Shown: positions 25,083 through 33,042 of the stretch, in pieces
Numbering within the stretch: position 1 is the stretch's first letter
Layout of the letters: each line of letters begins with the position of its first letter
Assembly: GCA_048500255.1 (NCBI GenBank)
Contig: JASNYH010000006.1
Location: 62,001 to 126,000 of the forward strand
Reading direction: 5' to 3'
Length of the DNA: 64,000 bases
Source of the DNA: JAMHWF01 sp048500255
GTDB taxonomy: Bacteria; Pseudomonadota; Gammaproteobacteria; Burkholderiales; Burkholderiaceae_C
The notes under the pieces: model-generated
The model's database searches: none
The model's input: only the letters and a program-made list of their open reading frames with translations
What the model was told of the DNA's origin: nothing
Made by a program: the position numbers and the translations under genes

Positions 25083-25382
25083 CTACTTGAAGGTCACGCG
25101 GTCGCGCGGCACGCCGTAGGTGTCGCCGTCCTTGAACCACATCCAGATGTGGCCGTGGGCCTCGAACCAGCAGCCGCGCACGACGACGTTGGGGTCGAGA
25201 TAGAGCGCCGACGTCGCGCCGGCGGGGCAGTCGCGCTGGTCGTCGAACAGCACGATGCCGGCGCCGTTGCCGGCGATGCTGCCGACCTCCTTGGCCGCGG
25301 CGCGGCCCGGCAGCACCGCGACGGCGAGGGCGAGCGCCATCGCCAGCGCGGCGCTGCGGTGATCTGCGACGGCGGTCTTCAT
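25083..25382 (-). CDS. Small exported hypothetical protein
   Basis: A protein of 99 residues. The start MKTAVADHRSAALAMAL leads a signal peptide that ends around PGRAAA. The mature part of about 70 residues has two cysteines (in RDCPAG and RGCWFE) that could form a disulfide, with a C-terminal WFKDGDTYGVPRDRVTF. It is probably a small periplasmic beta-rich protein. No family was recognised. It is divergent from rlpA and lies upstream of the AAA gene. Confidence 0.6.
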   Translation of the reverse strand: MKTAVADHRSAALAMALALAVAVLPGRAAAKEVGSIAGNGAGIVLFDDQRDCPAGATSALYLDPNVVVRGCWFEAHGHIWMWFKDGDTYGVPRDRVTFK

Positions 25383-25512
25383 GGGCCGCATTGTCCGCCA
25401 TGCCTACAACCGCGCGCGGCTTCGGCCGACAGCGAGCCGTGCAGCGGACCGGCAGACCTCGCACGGCCGGCGGGGCGAAGCTGGCGCCGTCGGTCACGCC
25501 CCAGCTCCCGCC

Positions 25513-25977
25513 ATGACGCAAGAACCACCCTCCTCCTGGCCGCTGCCGTCGCCGGCCACCGGCTTCCTGCTCGCGCTGGCCCTGGTCGCCGTGCTGCCGG
25601 GCGTCGGCAGCGCCGACACGCCGCAGACGGCCGATGCGCCGTTCGAGCGCCAGCTCGGCAAGGCCTCGTACTACGCCGACTTCTTCGAGGGCCGCAAGAT
25701 GGCCAACGGCGAGCGCTACGACCCCGACTCCAACGTCGCGGCCAGCCGCACGCTGCCGCTGGGCACGACGGCGCGCGTCACCAACCTCGAGAACGGCCGC
25801 AGCGCCATCGTCGTGATCAAGGACCGCGGCCCCTACGTCGACGGCCGCATCGTCGACCTCACGCCGCGCACCGCCGAGCGGCTCGACATGGTCGAGGCCG
25901 GCGTCGTGCCGGTGGAGGTGCAGCCGCTGCGCGTGCCGGAGCGCGGCAGCCGCGGCGCGCGATCGGCGGCGCGCTGA
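25513..25977 (+). CDS. rlpA: RlpA-like septal ring lytic transglycosylase family protein
   Basis: A protein of 154 residues with a signal-anchor or signal peptide (FLLALALVAVLPGVGSA) and no lipobox cysteine. The double-psi beta-barrel of RlpA is clear: GKASYYADFFEGRKMANGER, LPLGTTARVTNLENGRSAIV, IKDRGPYVDGRIVDLTPRTA. The catalytic-type Asp is in the KDRGPY motif. There is no SPOR domain, unlike E. coli RlpA, so septal targeting is not assured. It would cleave naked glycan strands in the periplasm, by family. The ATG at 25513 is the only one giving a plausible leader. Confidence 0.85.
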   Translation: MTQEPPSSWPLPSPATGFLLALALVAVLPGVGSADTPQTADAPFERQLGKASYYADFFEGRKMANGERYDPDSNVAASRTLPLGTTARVTNLENGRSAIVVIKDRGPYVDGRIVDLTPRTAERLDMVEAGVVPVEVQPLRVPERGSRGARSAAR

Positions 25978-25997
25978 CGGGGAGCAGGCGGCGCGCG

Positions 25998-26057
25998 GCA
26001 GGCTCACGCCCTGAGCCTGCGGCGGCCGAGACTGGTCTCGCCGGGGTCGTCCCGGCG
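25998..26057 (+). other. Cluster of stem-loops between rlpA and the HNH-like gene
   Basis: Three adjacent perfect stems are visible. GCAGGCTCA (25998-26006) pairs with TGAGCCTGC (26012-26020). GAGAC pairs with GTCTC around a TG (26028-26039). CGCCGGG (26039-26045) pairs with CCCGGCG (26051-26057). None has a T-run. The first could act as a terminator-like or mRNA-stabilising hairpin for rlpA, while the last ends 22 nt before the next ATG and close to its ribosome-binding site GAAGGAG. Confidence 0.5.
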
Positions 26058-26079
26058 TCACTCTCCCGAAGGAGTCGCC

Positions 26080-27270
26080 ATGTCCGCCACCCTCGCCGCC
26101 CCGCTGCCCGCCGCCCGTCTGCCCCTCCACCCCGCCGCGGCGGCCGCCGCGCGCGCCGGCGCCAGTGCCTTCGAGGCGACCGGCTTCGAGATCGGCTGGG
26201 ACCACGCCCACCACCGCCTCGTGCCGCCGGCCGAGCACCTGCACGCCGGCCATCCGGTGCGCCAGGGCTGGCAGGCCGGCCAAGCCGTGTTCGGCACGCG
26301 CACGCTGCGCGCCACGCCGGCGGTGCGCAAGTGGCTGCAGCTGCGCCTCAACGCCTGGCTGCGCGGCCGCACCTTCGAGGGCGTGCAGGTGACGCCGCGC
26401 TACCTGCAGCAGATCGACGTGGCGCACTGCCCGATCACGCGCGAGGCGCTGACGCACGCCACCGGCGCGCCGAGCGACGCGTCGGTCGACCGCGTCAACA
26501 ACGATGCCGGCTATGCCGGCGGCAACCTCGCCGTGATGAGCGTGCGCGCCAACGCCGCCAAGGGCGCGCTGCGCTGGGACGAGGCGCTGGAGCGCGCGCA
26601 GCGCCTCGAGTGCGAGGAAGGCCTCGCCGCCATCGACGGCCTCGGCTCGGCCGAGTGGCTGCGCGTCGCCGTGCTGGCGTCGTTCGCGACGGCGCTGCCG
26701 CACGACGCCGTCGCCACGCTGCCGCTCGTCGTGCTGCCGCCCAACCGGCTGCGCCTGCTCAATGAAGTGCAGGCGCTGCAGGTGCTGCTGACGCTGCAGT
26801 TCACGCGGCCCCACGTCGGCCGCCGCATCGCCGAGCTGAGCGCCGCGATGCCGGGTCCCGACGCGCGCACGGCGTACCAGGTGTTCATGCACACGCTGCT
26901 CGCGCGCCGCGTCGCCGCCGGGCCGCAGATCGAAGGTGCCGCGCTGCGCCGCGCGCTGGAAGACGCGTGGACGCATCCGCTGGTGCAGCGCCGCTGGCAG
27001 CGCCTCGCGCTGCGGCTGACGCAGGCCGACTGCGAGCGCCTCGTCGAACTCGCCTGCCGCCGCGGCCTGGCCGGACGCGACTGCCGCTGGCTGCCGCTCG
27101 AGGCGGCGACCGACGGCTGGGCGCTGGAGACGCGCGGCTACGTGGCAGCCGATGCGCCGGCCGGCGCGGTCGCGGCATCGCTCGCGGACGCCGTGCCGCA
27201 AGATGCGCCGGCCGAGGGCGCCGCCGCTGTGCCGGCCGCGCTGCCGCGCCAGGCCGCGCTGTTCGCCTGA
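26080..27270 (+). CDS. Hypothetical protein with HNH-endonuclease-like core
   Basis: A protein of 396 residues with no overall family recognised. Residues 112-161 look like an HNH nuclease. DVAHCPIT (His116, Cys117) is followed by ASVDRVNNDAGYAGGNLAVM (about 134-153) and a distal ANAAKG. The pattern S-x-D-R-x-N/D-N-x-x-G-Y-x-x-G-N is typical of HNH enzymes such as phage proteins. The second metal cysteines are not seen, so activity is uncertain. The N-terminal 110 residues include a basic patch (TPAVRKWLQLRLNAWLRGRT), and the remainder is helical. A good ribosome-binding site, GAAGGAG, lies 6 nt before the ATG. It is convergent with parE. Confidence 0.6.
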   Translation: MSATLAAPLPAARLPLHPAAAAAARAGASAFEATGFEIGWDHAHHRLVPPAEHLHAGHPVRQGWQAGQAVFGTRTLRATPAVRKWLQLRLNAWLRGRTFEGVQVTPRYLQQIDVAHCPITREALTHATGAPSDASVDRVNNDAGYAGGNLAVMSVRANAAKGALRWDEALERAQRLECEEGLAAIDGLGSAEWLRVAVLASFATALPHDAVATLPLVVLPPNRLRLLNEVQALQVLLTLQFTRPHVGRRIAELSAAMPGPDARTAYQVFMHTLLARRVAAGPQIEGAALRRALEDAWTHPLVQRRWQRLALRLTQADCERLVELACRRGLAGRDCRWLPLEAATDGWALETRGYVAADAPAGAVAASLADAVPQDAPAEGAAAVPAALPRQAALFA

Positions 27271-27315
27271 ACCGGCGCCTGAACCGCCGCCCGAAGCGCG
27301 GCGACGGGGTCGACG

Positions 27316-29292
27316 TCAGACGTCGACCTCGACCTCGTCGGCACGCACTTCCATCAGCTCGCGGCGCGACGCCGCCTCGCCCTTGCCCATCAGCTTGTTG
27401 AGCGCACCGGCGGTGTCGGCGAAGCCGAGCTCGCCGCAGCCCACCTGCAGCAGGCGCCGCGTGTCGGGCGCCAGCGTCGTCTCCCACAGCTGCTCGGCGC
27501 TCATCTCGCCCAGGCCCTTGAAGCGGCTGATGCTCCAGGCGTTTTCGCGGCAGCCTTCCTTGCGCAGCTTGTCGAGCGTGGCGGCGAGCTCGCCGTCGTC
27601 GAGCGCATACATCTTGGCGGCCGGTTTCTTGCCGCGCGCCGGTGCGTCGACGCGATACAGCGGCGGCTTGGCGATGTAGATGTTGCCGTTGGCGATCAGC
27701 TTGGGGAAGTGGCGGAAGAACAGCGTCAGCAGCAGCACCTGGATGTGCGAGCCGTCGACGTCGGCGTCGGAGAGGATGCAGATCTTGCCGTAGCGCAGCC
27801 CCGAGAGGTCGGGCTCGTCGTTCTCGCCGTGCGGATCCACGCCGATCGCCACCGCGATGTCGTGGATCTCGTTGTTGGCGAACAAACGGTCGCGCTCGAC
27901 CTCCCAGGCGTTGAGCACCTTGCCGCGCAGCGGCAGCACGGCCTGCGTCTCCTTGTCGCGGCCCATCTTGGCGCTGCCGCCGGCGGAGTCGCCCTCGACG
28001 AGGAACAGTTCGTTGAGCGCGATGTCGCGGCTCTCGCAGTCGGTGAGCTTGCCGGGCAGCACGGCGACGCCCGAGCCCTTGCGCTTTTCCACCTTCTGGC
28101 TCGCGCGCTGGCGCGTCTGCGCCTGGCGGATCACGAGTTCGGCAAGCTTCCTGCCGTGGTCGACGTGCTGGTTGAGCCACAGCTCGAGCGGCGGCTTGGT
28201 GTAGGCCGAGACGAGCCGCAGCGCGTCGCGGCTGTTCAGCCGCTCCTTGATCTGGCCCTGGAACTGCGGATCGAGCACCTTGGCGCTGAGCACGAACGAG
28301 GCACGCGAGAACACGTCGTCGGGCATCAGCTTGACGCCCTTGGGCAGCAGCGAGTGCATCTCGATGAAGGCCTTGATCGCGCCGAACAGGCCTTCCTTCA
28401 GCCCTGCCTCATGCGTGCCGCCGGCCACCGTCGGGATCAGGTTGACGTAGCTCTCGCGCACCGGCGCACCGTCTTCCGTGAAGGCGACGCACCAGGCCGC
28501 GCCCTCGCCCTCGGCGAAGTTCTCGCTCTCGCCCTCGCTCGCGTATTGCTCGCCCTCGAAGAGCGGAATCAGCGGATCGGCCGGCAGCGTCTGCAGCAGG
28601 TAGTCGCGCAGGCCGCCCTTGTAGAGCCAGGTCTGCGTCTCGCGCGTCTTCTCGACGGCCAGCGTGACCGTCACGCCCGGCATCAGCACGGCCTTGCTGC
28701 GCAGCAGGTGCGTGAGCTCGGCCTTGGGCAGCTCGGCGCTGTCGAAGTATTTCGCGTCGGGCCAGACACGCACCGTCGTGCCCTGCCGGCGGTCGCCGGC
28801 CGCCGCCTTGCGGACCTCGAGCTTCTCGGCCACGTCGCCACCGGCGAAGGCGAGCGTCGCGACCTGGCCTTCGCGATACACCGTCACCTCGAGCCGCTTC
28901 GCCAGCGCGTTGGTCACGCTGACACCCACGCCGTGCAGGCCGCCCGAAAAGCTGTAGGCGCCGCCCGCGCCCTTGTCGAACTTGCCGCCGGCGTGCAGCC
29001 GCGTGAACACGATCTCGACGACGGGCACCTGCTCCTCGGGATGCAGGCCGAACGGAATGCCTCGGCCGTCGTCCTCGACACCGACCGAGCCGTCGGCGTG
29101 CAGCGTCAGCGCGATGCGCCGGCCGTGACCGGCGAGCGCCTCGTCGGCGGCGTTGTCAAGCACCTCCTGCACGATGTGCAGCGGGTTGTCGGTGCGCGTG
29201 TACATGCCCGGGCGCTGCTTGACGGGCTCGAGGCCCTTCAGGACGCGGATCGAGGCCTCGCCGTAGGTGCTGCTGGATGCTTTGGTCGCCAT
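27316..29292 (-). CDS. parE: DNA topoisomerase IV subunit B
   Basis: A protein of 658 residues. The GHKL ATPase shows QEVLDNAADEALAGHG, DDGRGIPFG and the ATP-lid GGLHGVGVSVTNAL. The transducer region is followed by the TOPRIM domain with LFLVEGDSAGGSAKMGR (Glu and the EGDSA motif) and SDADVDGSHIQVLLLT (DxDxD metal site). The length and the absence of a GyrB-type insertion fit ParE. It partners ParC at 3276-5630. The start at 29292 (MATKASSSTYGEASI) matches the family; the longer frame runs into the neighbouring tetR gene. It is followed by a 12-bp gap to tetR. Confidence 0.95.
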   Translation of the reverse strand: MATKASSSTYGEASIRVLKGLEPVKQRPGMYTRTDNPLHIVQEVLDNAADEALAGHGRRIALTLHADGSVGVEDDGRGIPFGLHPEEQVPVVEIVFTRLHAGGKFDKGAGGAYSFSGGLHGVGVSVTNALAKRLEVTVYREGQVATLAFAGGDVAEKLEVRKAAAGDRRQGTTVRVWPDAKYFDSAELPKAELTHLLRSKAVLMPGVTVTLAVEKTRETQTWLYKGGLRDYLLQTLPADPLIPLFEGEQYASEGESENFAEGEGAAWCVAFTEDGAPVRESYVNLIPTVAGGTHEAGLKEGLFGAIKAFIEMHSLLPKGVKLMPDDVFSRASFVLSAKVLDPQFQGQIKERLNSRDALRLVSAYTKPPLELWLNQHVDHGRKLAELVIRQAQTRQRASQKVEKRKGSGVAVLPGKLTDCESRDIALNELFLVEGDSAGGSAKMGRDKETQAVLPLRGKVLNAWEVERDRLFANNEIHDIAVAIGVDPHGENDEPDLSGLRYGKICILSDADVDGSHIQVLLLTLFFRHFPKLIANGNIYIAKPPLYRVDAPARGKKPAAKMYALDDGELAATLDKLRKEGCRENAWSISRFKGLGEMSAEQLWETTLAPDTRRLLQVGCGELGFADTAGALNKLMGKGEAASRRELMEVRADEVEVDV

Positions 29293-29303
29293 GGCGCGCG
29301 ATT

Positions 29304-30044
29304 CTAGGAGGCCCGTCGCGGCGCCTTGGCCCGTCGCGGCGCCCCGGCCCGCCGCGGCGCCGTGGCGCGCCGGGACGCGGCGGCGTCGCGCTCGAGCGCC
29401 GCGAGCAGCGCCTCGAGCCCCAGCTCGAAAGTCGCGTCCCACTGCGCGCGCTGGAACGCCGGCGCCGCGGCGGCCAGCCGCGGACACTCGCGCGCGATCG
29501 TCGCGTCGTCCACCGGCTCGGCCGCCGACGGGCCGGCGGCGTAGCCCGAGGTCTCGTCGAGCGCGGCGCCCGTCACGTAGTAGCCGATGGCACGGAAGTG
29601 CCGCGCGGCGATGGCGGCATCGGGCACGACGCCGCCGATCAGCCCGAGCACGGCGTCGATGAAGCGCACGCCGGTCGGCGTGTTGAGGCGGTGCAGCGCG
29701 ACGAGCGGGAACAGCGCCGGCCAGCGGTGCGCCATCGCGCGCCAGGCGTGCGTCACGCGCCGGATGCGATCGATCGGCTCGAGGCCGGGCGGCGGCATCT
29801 CGACCGACGCGATGGCGTGGTCGACGAGCGCATCGAACAGGTGCTGCTTGCTCGGGAAGTGGTGGTAGATGCTCATCGCCTCGCAGCCGAGGCGCTCGCC
29901 GAGCTTGCGCGTGCTGAAGCCGGCGAGCTTGTCGTCCTCGACGAGCTGCAGCGCGGCGGCGACGATGCGCTCGCGCGTCAGCGGCGCGACGGGGCCGCGC
30001 GAGCGCCCTCTCGTCGCCGCGGTGCGGCCGGTGCGTGCATCCAT
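29304..30044 (-). CDS. TetR family transcriptional regulator
   Basis: A protein of 246 residues. The TetR N-terminal HTH is clear: LTRERIVAAALQLVEDDKLA, STRKLGERLGCEAMSIYHHF and PSKQHLFDALVDHAI. A TetR_C-type ligand domain follows (residues 90-220), with a basic Arg/Ala/Pro-repeat tail of about 30 residues (RRATAPRRAGAPRRAKAPRR). Two perfect dyads lie immediately upstream, between it and the divergent sterol-desaturase-family gene. The start is 30044, with an alternative ATG at 30053. It is predicted to repress itself and its neighbour. The ligand is unknown, probably lipid-like. Confidence 0.92.
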   Translation of the reverse strand: MDARTGRTAATRGRSRGPVAPLTRERIVAAALQLVEDDKLAGFSTRKLGERLGCEAMSIYHHFPSKQHLFDALVDHAIASVEMPPPGLEPIDRIRRVTHAWRAMAHRWPALFPLVALHRLNTPTGVRFIDAVLGLIGGVVPDAAIAARHFRAIGYYVTGAALDETSGYAAGPSAAEPVDDATIARECPRLAAAAPAFQRAQWDATFELGLEALLAALERDAAASRRATAPRRAGAPRRAKAPRRAS

Positions 30045-30053
30045 GCTTGACAT

Positions 30054-30100
30054 CTTACGGCGTAAGTCTAGACTCGTCACCGAGACTTACGCTGTAAGTC
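30054..30100. promoter_or_regulatory. Two TetR-type operators between divergent genes
   Basis: The 13-bp dyad CTTACGGCGTAAG lies at 30054-30066, and the 17-bp perfect palindrome GACTTACGCTGTAAGTC at 30084-30100. Their centres are 32 bp apart (about three turns). Both have the TTAC-N3-GTAA core common to many TetR operators. Binding by the adjacent regulator is inferred. The ribosome-binding site AAGGAG of the downstream gene follows at 30113-30118. Confidence 0.75.
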
Positions 30101-30124
30101 CAAACCGAATCCAAGGAGACAGCC

Positions 30125-30907
30125 ATGGACATCGTCGAGATCGTCGGACTGCTGGTCCCCGTCACCTACCTGTGCATGCTCGCCGTCGAGGCGTACCGGC
30201 CGGCGCGGAGCTTTCCGCCGCGGCGCGGCTGGCGCTGGCTGGGCCTCGCCTTCCTGCTGCTGATCGGCACGGTGGGCAGTGTCGTGCCGCTGCTGCTGCC
30301 GCTCGACTGGATGGCGGCGCAGCGCTGGATCGACGGCACGCGGCTCGGCGTCGCGGGCGGCACCGCCGTCGGCTGGCTCGTGCTGTCGGCGCTGATGTAC
30401 GCCTACCACCGCGGCGTGCACGCCGTGCCGCTGCTGTGGCGGCTGACGCACCAGTTGCACCACAGCCCGCAGCGCGTCGACATCTCGGGCTCGCTGCTGT
30501 TCCATCCGATCGAGATGGTGCTCCAGGTGCTGCTGCAGCTGTTCGTCACTGTCATCGCGCTCGGCCTCGATCCGCTGGCCGCCGCACTGACCGGCTACGT
30601 CGCCGCCTTCCACGGGCTGTTCCAGCACTGGAACGTGCGCACGCCGCGCTGGCTGGGCACCCTGATCCAGCGGCCCGAGGCGCACTGCGAGCACCACCGC
30701 CGCGGCGTGCACGCCGGCAACTACGGCGACCTGCCGCTGTGGGACCTGCTGCTCGGCACGTTCCGCAACCCGGCCGCCTTCGACGGCGACTGCGGCTTCG
30801 ATGCGCCGGCCGACCGGCGGATCGCCGCCATCCTGGCGCTGCGCGACGTCAACGCGCCGGCCTATGGCGCGGCCAGCCGCGGCATCGCGCCGCCGCAGCG
30901 CGCCTGA
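30125..30907 (+). CDS. Sterol desaturase/fatty acid hydroxylase family protein
   Basis: A protein of 260 residues with four to five membrane helices. The di-iron histidine motifs are present: YHRGVH, HQLHHSPQ and EAHCEHHRRGVH, spaced as in the family. These membrane enzymes hydroxylate or desaturate lipids using O2 and a reductase. It is divergent from the TetR gene and preceded by the two operators, so expression is probably lipid-responsive. The substrate cannot be told from sequence. The downstream MFS gene is 47 bp away. Confidence 0.88.
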   Translation: MDIVEIVGLLVPVTYLCMLAVEAYRPARSFPPRRGWRWLGLAFLLLIGTVGSVVPLLLPLDWMAAQRWIDGTRLGVAGGTAVGWLVLSALMYAYHRGVHAVPLLWRLTHQLHHSPQRVDISGSLLFHPIEMVLQVLLQLFVTVIALGLDPLAAALTGYVAAFHGLFQHWNVRTPRWLGTLIQRPEAHCEHHRRGVHAGNYGDLPLWDLLLGTFRNPAAFDGDCGFDAPADRRIAAILALRDVNAPAYGAASRGIAPPQRA

Positions 30908-30954
30908 ACCCCCGGCGCCGGCAGGCGTCGGGGCCTTGGGCTAGAGTGCGGGCG

Positions 30955-32205
30955 ATGTCCTCGCCCGCTGTTCCCGCCACATCGGCCGCTGCCGCGGCCC
31001 ATCTGTCGATGAAGCAGGTGCTGCTGTGCGGCGCCGCCATCGTCACGCTGTCGATGGGCATCCGCCACGGCTTCGGCCTGTGGCTGCAGCCGATCACGAT
31101 GGAGCGCGGCTGGACGCGCGAAACCTTCGCCTTCGCGCTGGCGGTGCAGAACCTGGTGTGGGGCTTCACCGGCCCGTTCGCCGGCATGCTGGCCGACCGT
31201 TTCGGCGCGTTCCGCGTGCTCGTCGGCGGCGGCGTGCTCTATGCGGCCGGCCTGGTGCTGATGGCGCTGGCGACGTCGGGCCTGGCCTTCACAGGCAGCG
31301 CCGGCGTGCTGCTCGGCATGGCGCAGGCCGGCACGACCTACGCCGTGATCTACGGCGTGATCGGCCGCAACGTCGCGCCCGAGAAGCGCTCGTGGGCGAT
31401 GGGCGTCGCCGCGGCGGCCGGCTCGTTCGGCCAGTTCCTGATGGTGCCGGTCGAGAACTGGCTGATGGCCGCCTTCGGCTGGAAGGAGGCGCTGTTCGTG
31501 CTCGGCTGCGCCGCGCTCGCGATCGCGCCGCTGGCCTTCGGCCTGAAGGAGCCAAAGGCCGCGGCCGGCGCGCACGGGCCGCCGCAAAGCATCGGCCAGG
31601 CGCTGCGCGAGGCCTTCTCGTACCGGAGCTACCAGCTGTTGACGGCGGGCTATTTCGTCTGCGGCTTCCAGGTCGTGTTCATCGGCGTGCACATGCCGAG
31701 TTATCTCAAGGACCACGGCCTGTCGCCGCAGGTGGCGAGCTATTCGCTGGCGCTGATCGGCCTGTTCAACGTGTTCGGCACCTATGGCGCCGGCGCGCTC
31801 GGCCAGAAGCTCGCCAAGCGCCACATCCTGGCGGCGATCTATCTGCTGCGCTCGACGGCGATCGTGGCGTTCTTGTTCGCGCCACTGACGCCGGCGAGCG
31901 TCTACGTCTTCTCGGCCGTGATGGGGCTGCTGTGGCTGTCGACGGTACCGCCGACGAATGCCATCGTGGCGCAGGTCTTCGGCGTGCGCTACCTGTCGAT
32001 GCTCGGGGGCTTCGTCTTCCTCAGCCACCAGATCGGCTCGTTCATGGGCGTGTGGCTCGGCGGCCGGCTCTACGACACCACGGGCAGCTACGACATCGTG
32101 TGGTGGATCGCCGTCGCGCTCGGCGTGTTCGCCGCGCTCGTCAACCTGCCGGTGCGCGAGACGGCGATTGCGCGGCCGGCGCCGGCCGGCGCGGCAGCCG
32201 CCTGA
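30955..32205 (+). CDS. MFS transporter (monocarboxylate/oxalate-formate antiporter-like)
   Basis: A protein of 416 residues with 12 predicted helices. The N-terminal domain has RHGFGLWLQPITMERGWTRE, then GMLADRFGAFRVLVGGGVLY (MFS loop 2-3 motif). The middle loop is about residues 205-220, and the second half has a matching GALGQKLAKRH motif. The pattern of an N-terminal signature plus a DRFG motif is like the MCT/OFA group, which carry carboxylates. The ATG at 30955 is 47 bp after the desaturase stop; TAGAGT at 30942-30947 may be a -10 box. The exact solute is unknown. Confidence 0.87.
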   Translation: MSSPAVPATSAAAAAHLSMKQVLLCGAAIVTLSMGIRHGFGLWLQPITMERGWTRETFAFALAVQNLVWGFTGPFAGMLADRFGAFRVLVGGGVLYAAGLVLMALATSGLAFTGSAGVLLGMAQAGTTYAVIYGVIGRNVAPEKRSWAMGVAAAAGSFGQFLMVPVENWLMAAFGWKEALFVLGCAALAIAPLAFGLKEPKAAAGAHGPPQSIGQALREAFSYRSYQLLTAGYFVCGFQVVFIGVHMPSYLKDHGLSPQVASYSLALIGLFNVFGTYGAGALGQKLAKRHILAAIYLLRSTAIVAFLFAPLTPASVYVFSAVMGLLWLSTVPPTNAIVAQVFGVRYLSMLGGFVFLSHQIGSFMGVWLGGRLYDTTGSYDIVWWIAVALGVFAALVNLPVRETAIARPAPAGAAAA

Positions 32206-32218
32206 AGGGGTGCGCGCG

Positions 32219-32347
32219 ATGCAGGCTGCGACCCGACGCTGGCTGTGGCGCGCCGCAGCGCTCGCCGTGCTGGCGGGCGTGTTCGTGACCTACCTGCGAC
32301 CCGACCTCGCCGTGACGCTGGGCAACCAGATCTGGGCCTGCTTCTGA
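32219..32347 (+). CDS. Small membrane protein (42 aa)
   Basis: A 42-residue frame: a basic start (MQAATRRWLWR), one hydrophobic helix (AAALAVLAGVFVTYL), then RPDLAVTLGNQIWACF. The C-terminal N-Q-x-W-A-C-F ending looks familiar to me from small hypothetical proteins of other Burkholderiales, but I could not check. It is 13 bp after the MFS stop and its stop overlaps the next ATG (TGATG), suggesting translational coupling. Function is unknown. Confidence 0.55.
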   Translation: MQAATRRWLWRAAALAVLAGVFVTYLRPDLAVTLGNQIWACF

Positions 32348-32889
32348 TGCACGGCTCGCCCGCGCCGTCGCCGTGGGTGCAGCGCTGGTCGGCACTCGTG
32401 CCCGCCGGTGCGACCGTGCTCGACGTCGCCTGCGGCAGCGGCCGCCACGTGCGCTGGTTCGCCGCGCGCGGCGCGCGCGTGACGGCGCTCGATCGCGACG
32501 CAGCGGCGCTCGAGGCCTTGCGCGGCGTCGCCGCCGAGATCGTCGTCGCCGACATCGAGGCCGCGCCCTGGCCACTGGCCGGCCGGCGCTACGACGCCGT
32601 CGTCGTCACCAACTACCTGTGGCGCGCGCTGCTGCCCACGATCGTCGCGAGCGTCGCGCCCGGCGGCGCGCTGATCTACGAGACCTTCGCGCGCGGCAAC
32701 GAGGCCCACGGCAAGCCGTCGAATCCCGACTTCCTGCTCGCGCCGGGCGAGCTGCTCGACGCGGCGCGCGAGTTGCACGTCGTGGCGTACGAAGACGGCC
32801 TGCTCGACGCGCCGCCGCGATGCGTGCAGCGCATCGCGGCGCTGCGCGTGCCGGCCGGCGCGGCGCCGCCGCGCGTGGCGCTGGATTGA
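32347..32889 (+). CDS. Class I SAM-dependent methyltransferase
   Basis: A protein of 180 residues. SAM motif I is VLDVACGSGRHVRWF, with an acidic residue in VTALDRD for ribose binding, then YDAVVVTNYLWRALLP and PGGALIYETFARGNE. The layout resembles TehB-like or tellurite-resistance-type small methyltransferases. It starts one base before the end of the 42-residue gene (TGATG). An approximately 90-bp repeat element begins at its stop codon. The substrate is unknown. Confidence 0.85.
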   Translation: MHGSPAPSPWVQRWSALVPAGATVLDVACGSGRHVRWFAARGARVTALDRDAAALEALRGVAAEIVVADIEAAPWPLAGRRYDAVVVTNYLWRALLPTIVASVAPGGALIYETFARGNEAHGKPSNPDFLLAPGELLDAARELHVVAYEDGLLDAPPRCVQRIAALRVPAGAAPPRVALD

Positions 32890-32976
32890 CGACGACATCC
32901 CGCTCGCCGAGTACGGCGAGCGATCCTCCGAGAGAGTTGCGGGCATTGCTTGGGAGCGGCCCGGCGCGGCGGCCCG
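32887..32976 (+). repeat. Stop-codon-linked repeat element, copy A
   Basis: About 90 bp beginning with the TGA of the methyltransferase gene. It contains a 9-bp stem CGCTCGCCG (32901-32909)/CGGCGAGCG (32914-32922) with a 4-nt loop, then a CCTCCGAGAG segment and a GC-rich end. Copy B at 38654-38742 (opposite strand, beginning at the dut stop codon) matches about 80 of 90 positions by hand alignment. There is no U-run, so it is not a classic terminator; a 3'-UTR structural repeat is inferred. Confidence 0.7.
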
Positions 32977-33013
32977 CGAGCGGGCCGCGCACGGGCCGCG
33001 ACGCCCGCACGGG

Positions 33014-33042
33014 TAAAATCGCGCGATCCCAAGGAAAGCCCC
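33014..33042 (+). promoter_or_regulatory. Probable dapA promoter and ribosome-binding site
   Basis: TAAAAT at 33014-33019 resembles a -10 box, and AAGGAAA around 33031-33037 is the ribosome-binding site a few bases before the ATG at 33043. The -35 box is not clear. Confidence 0.45.
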
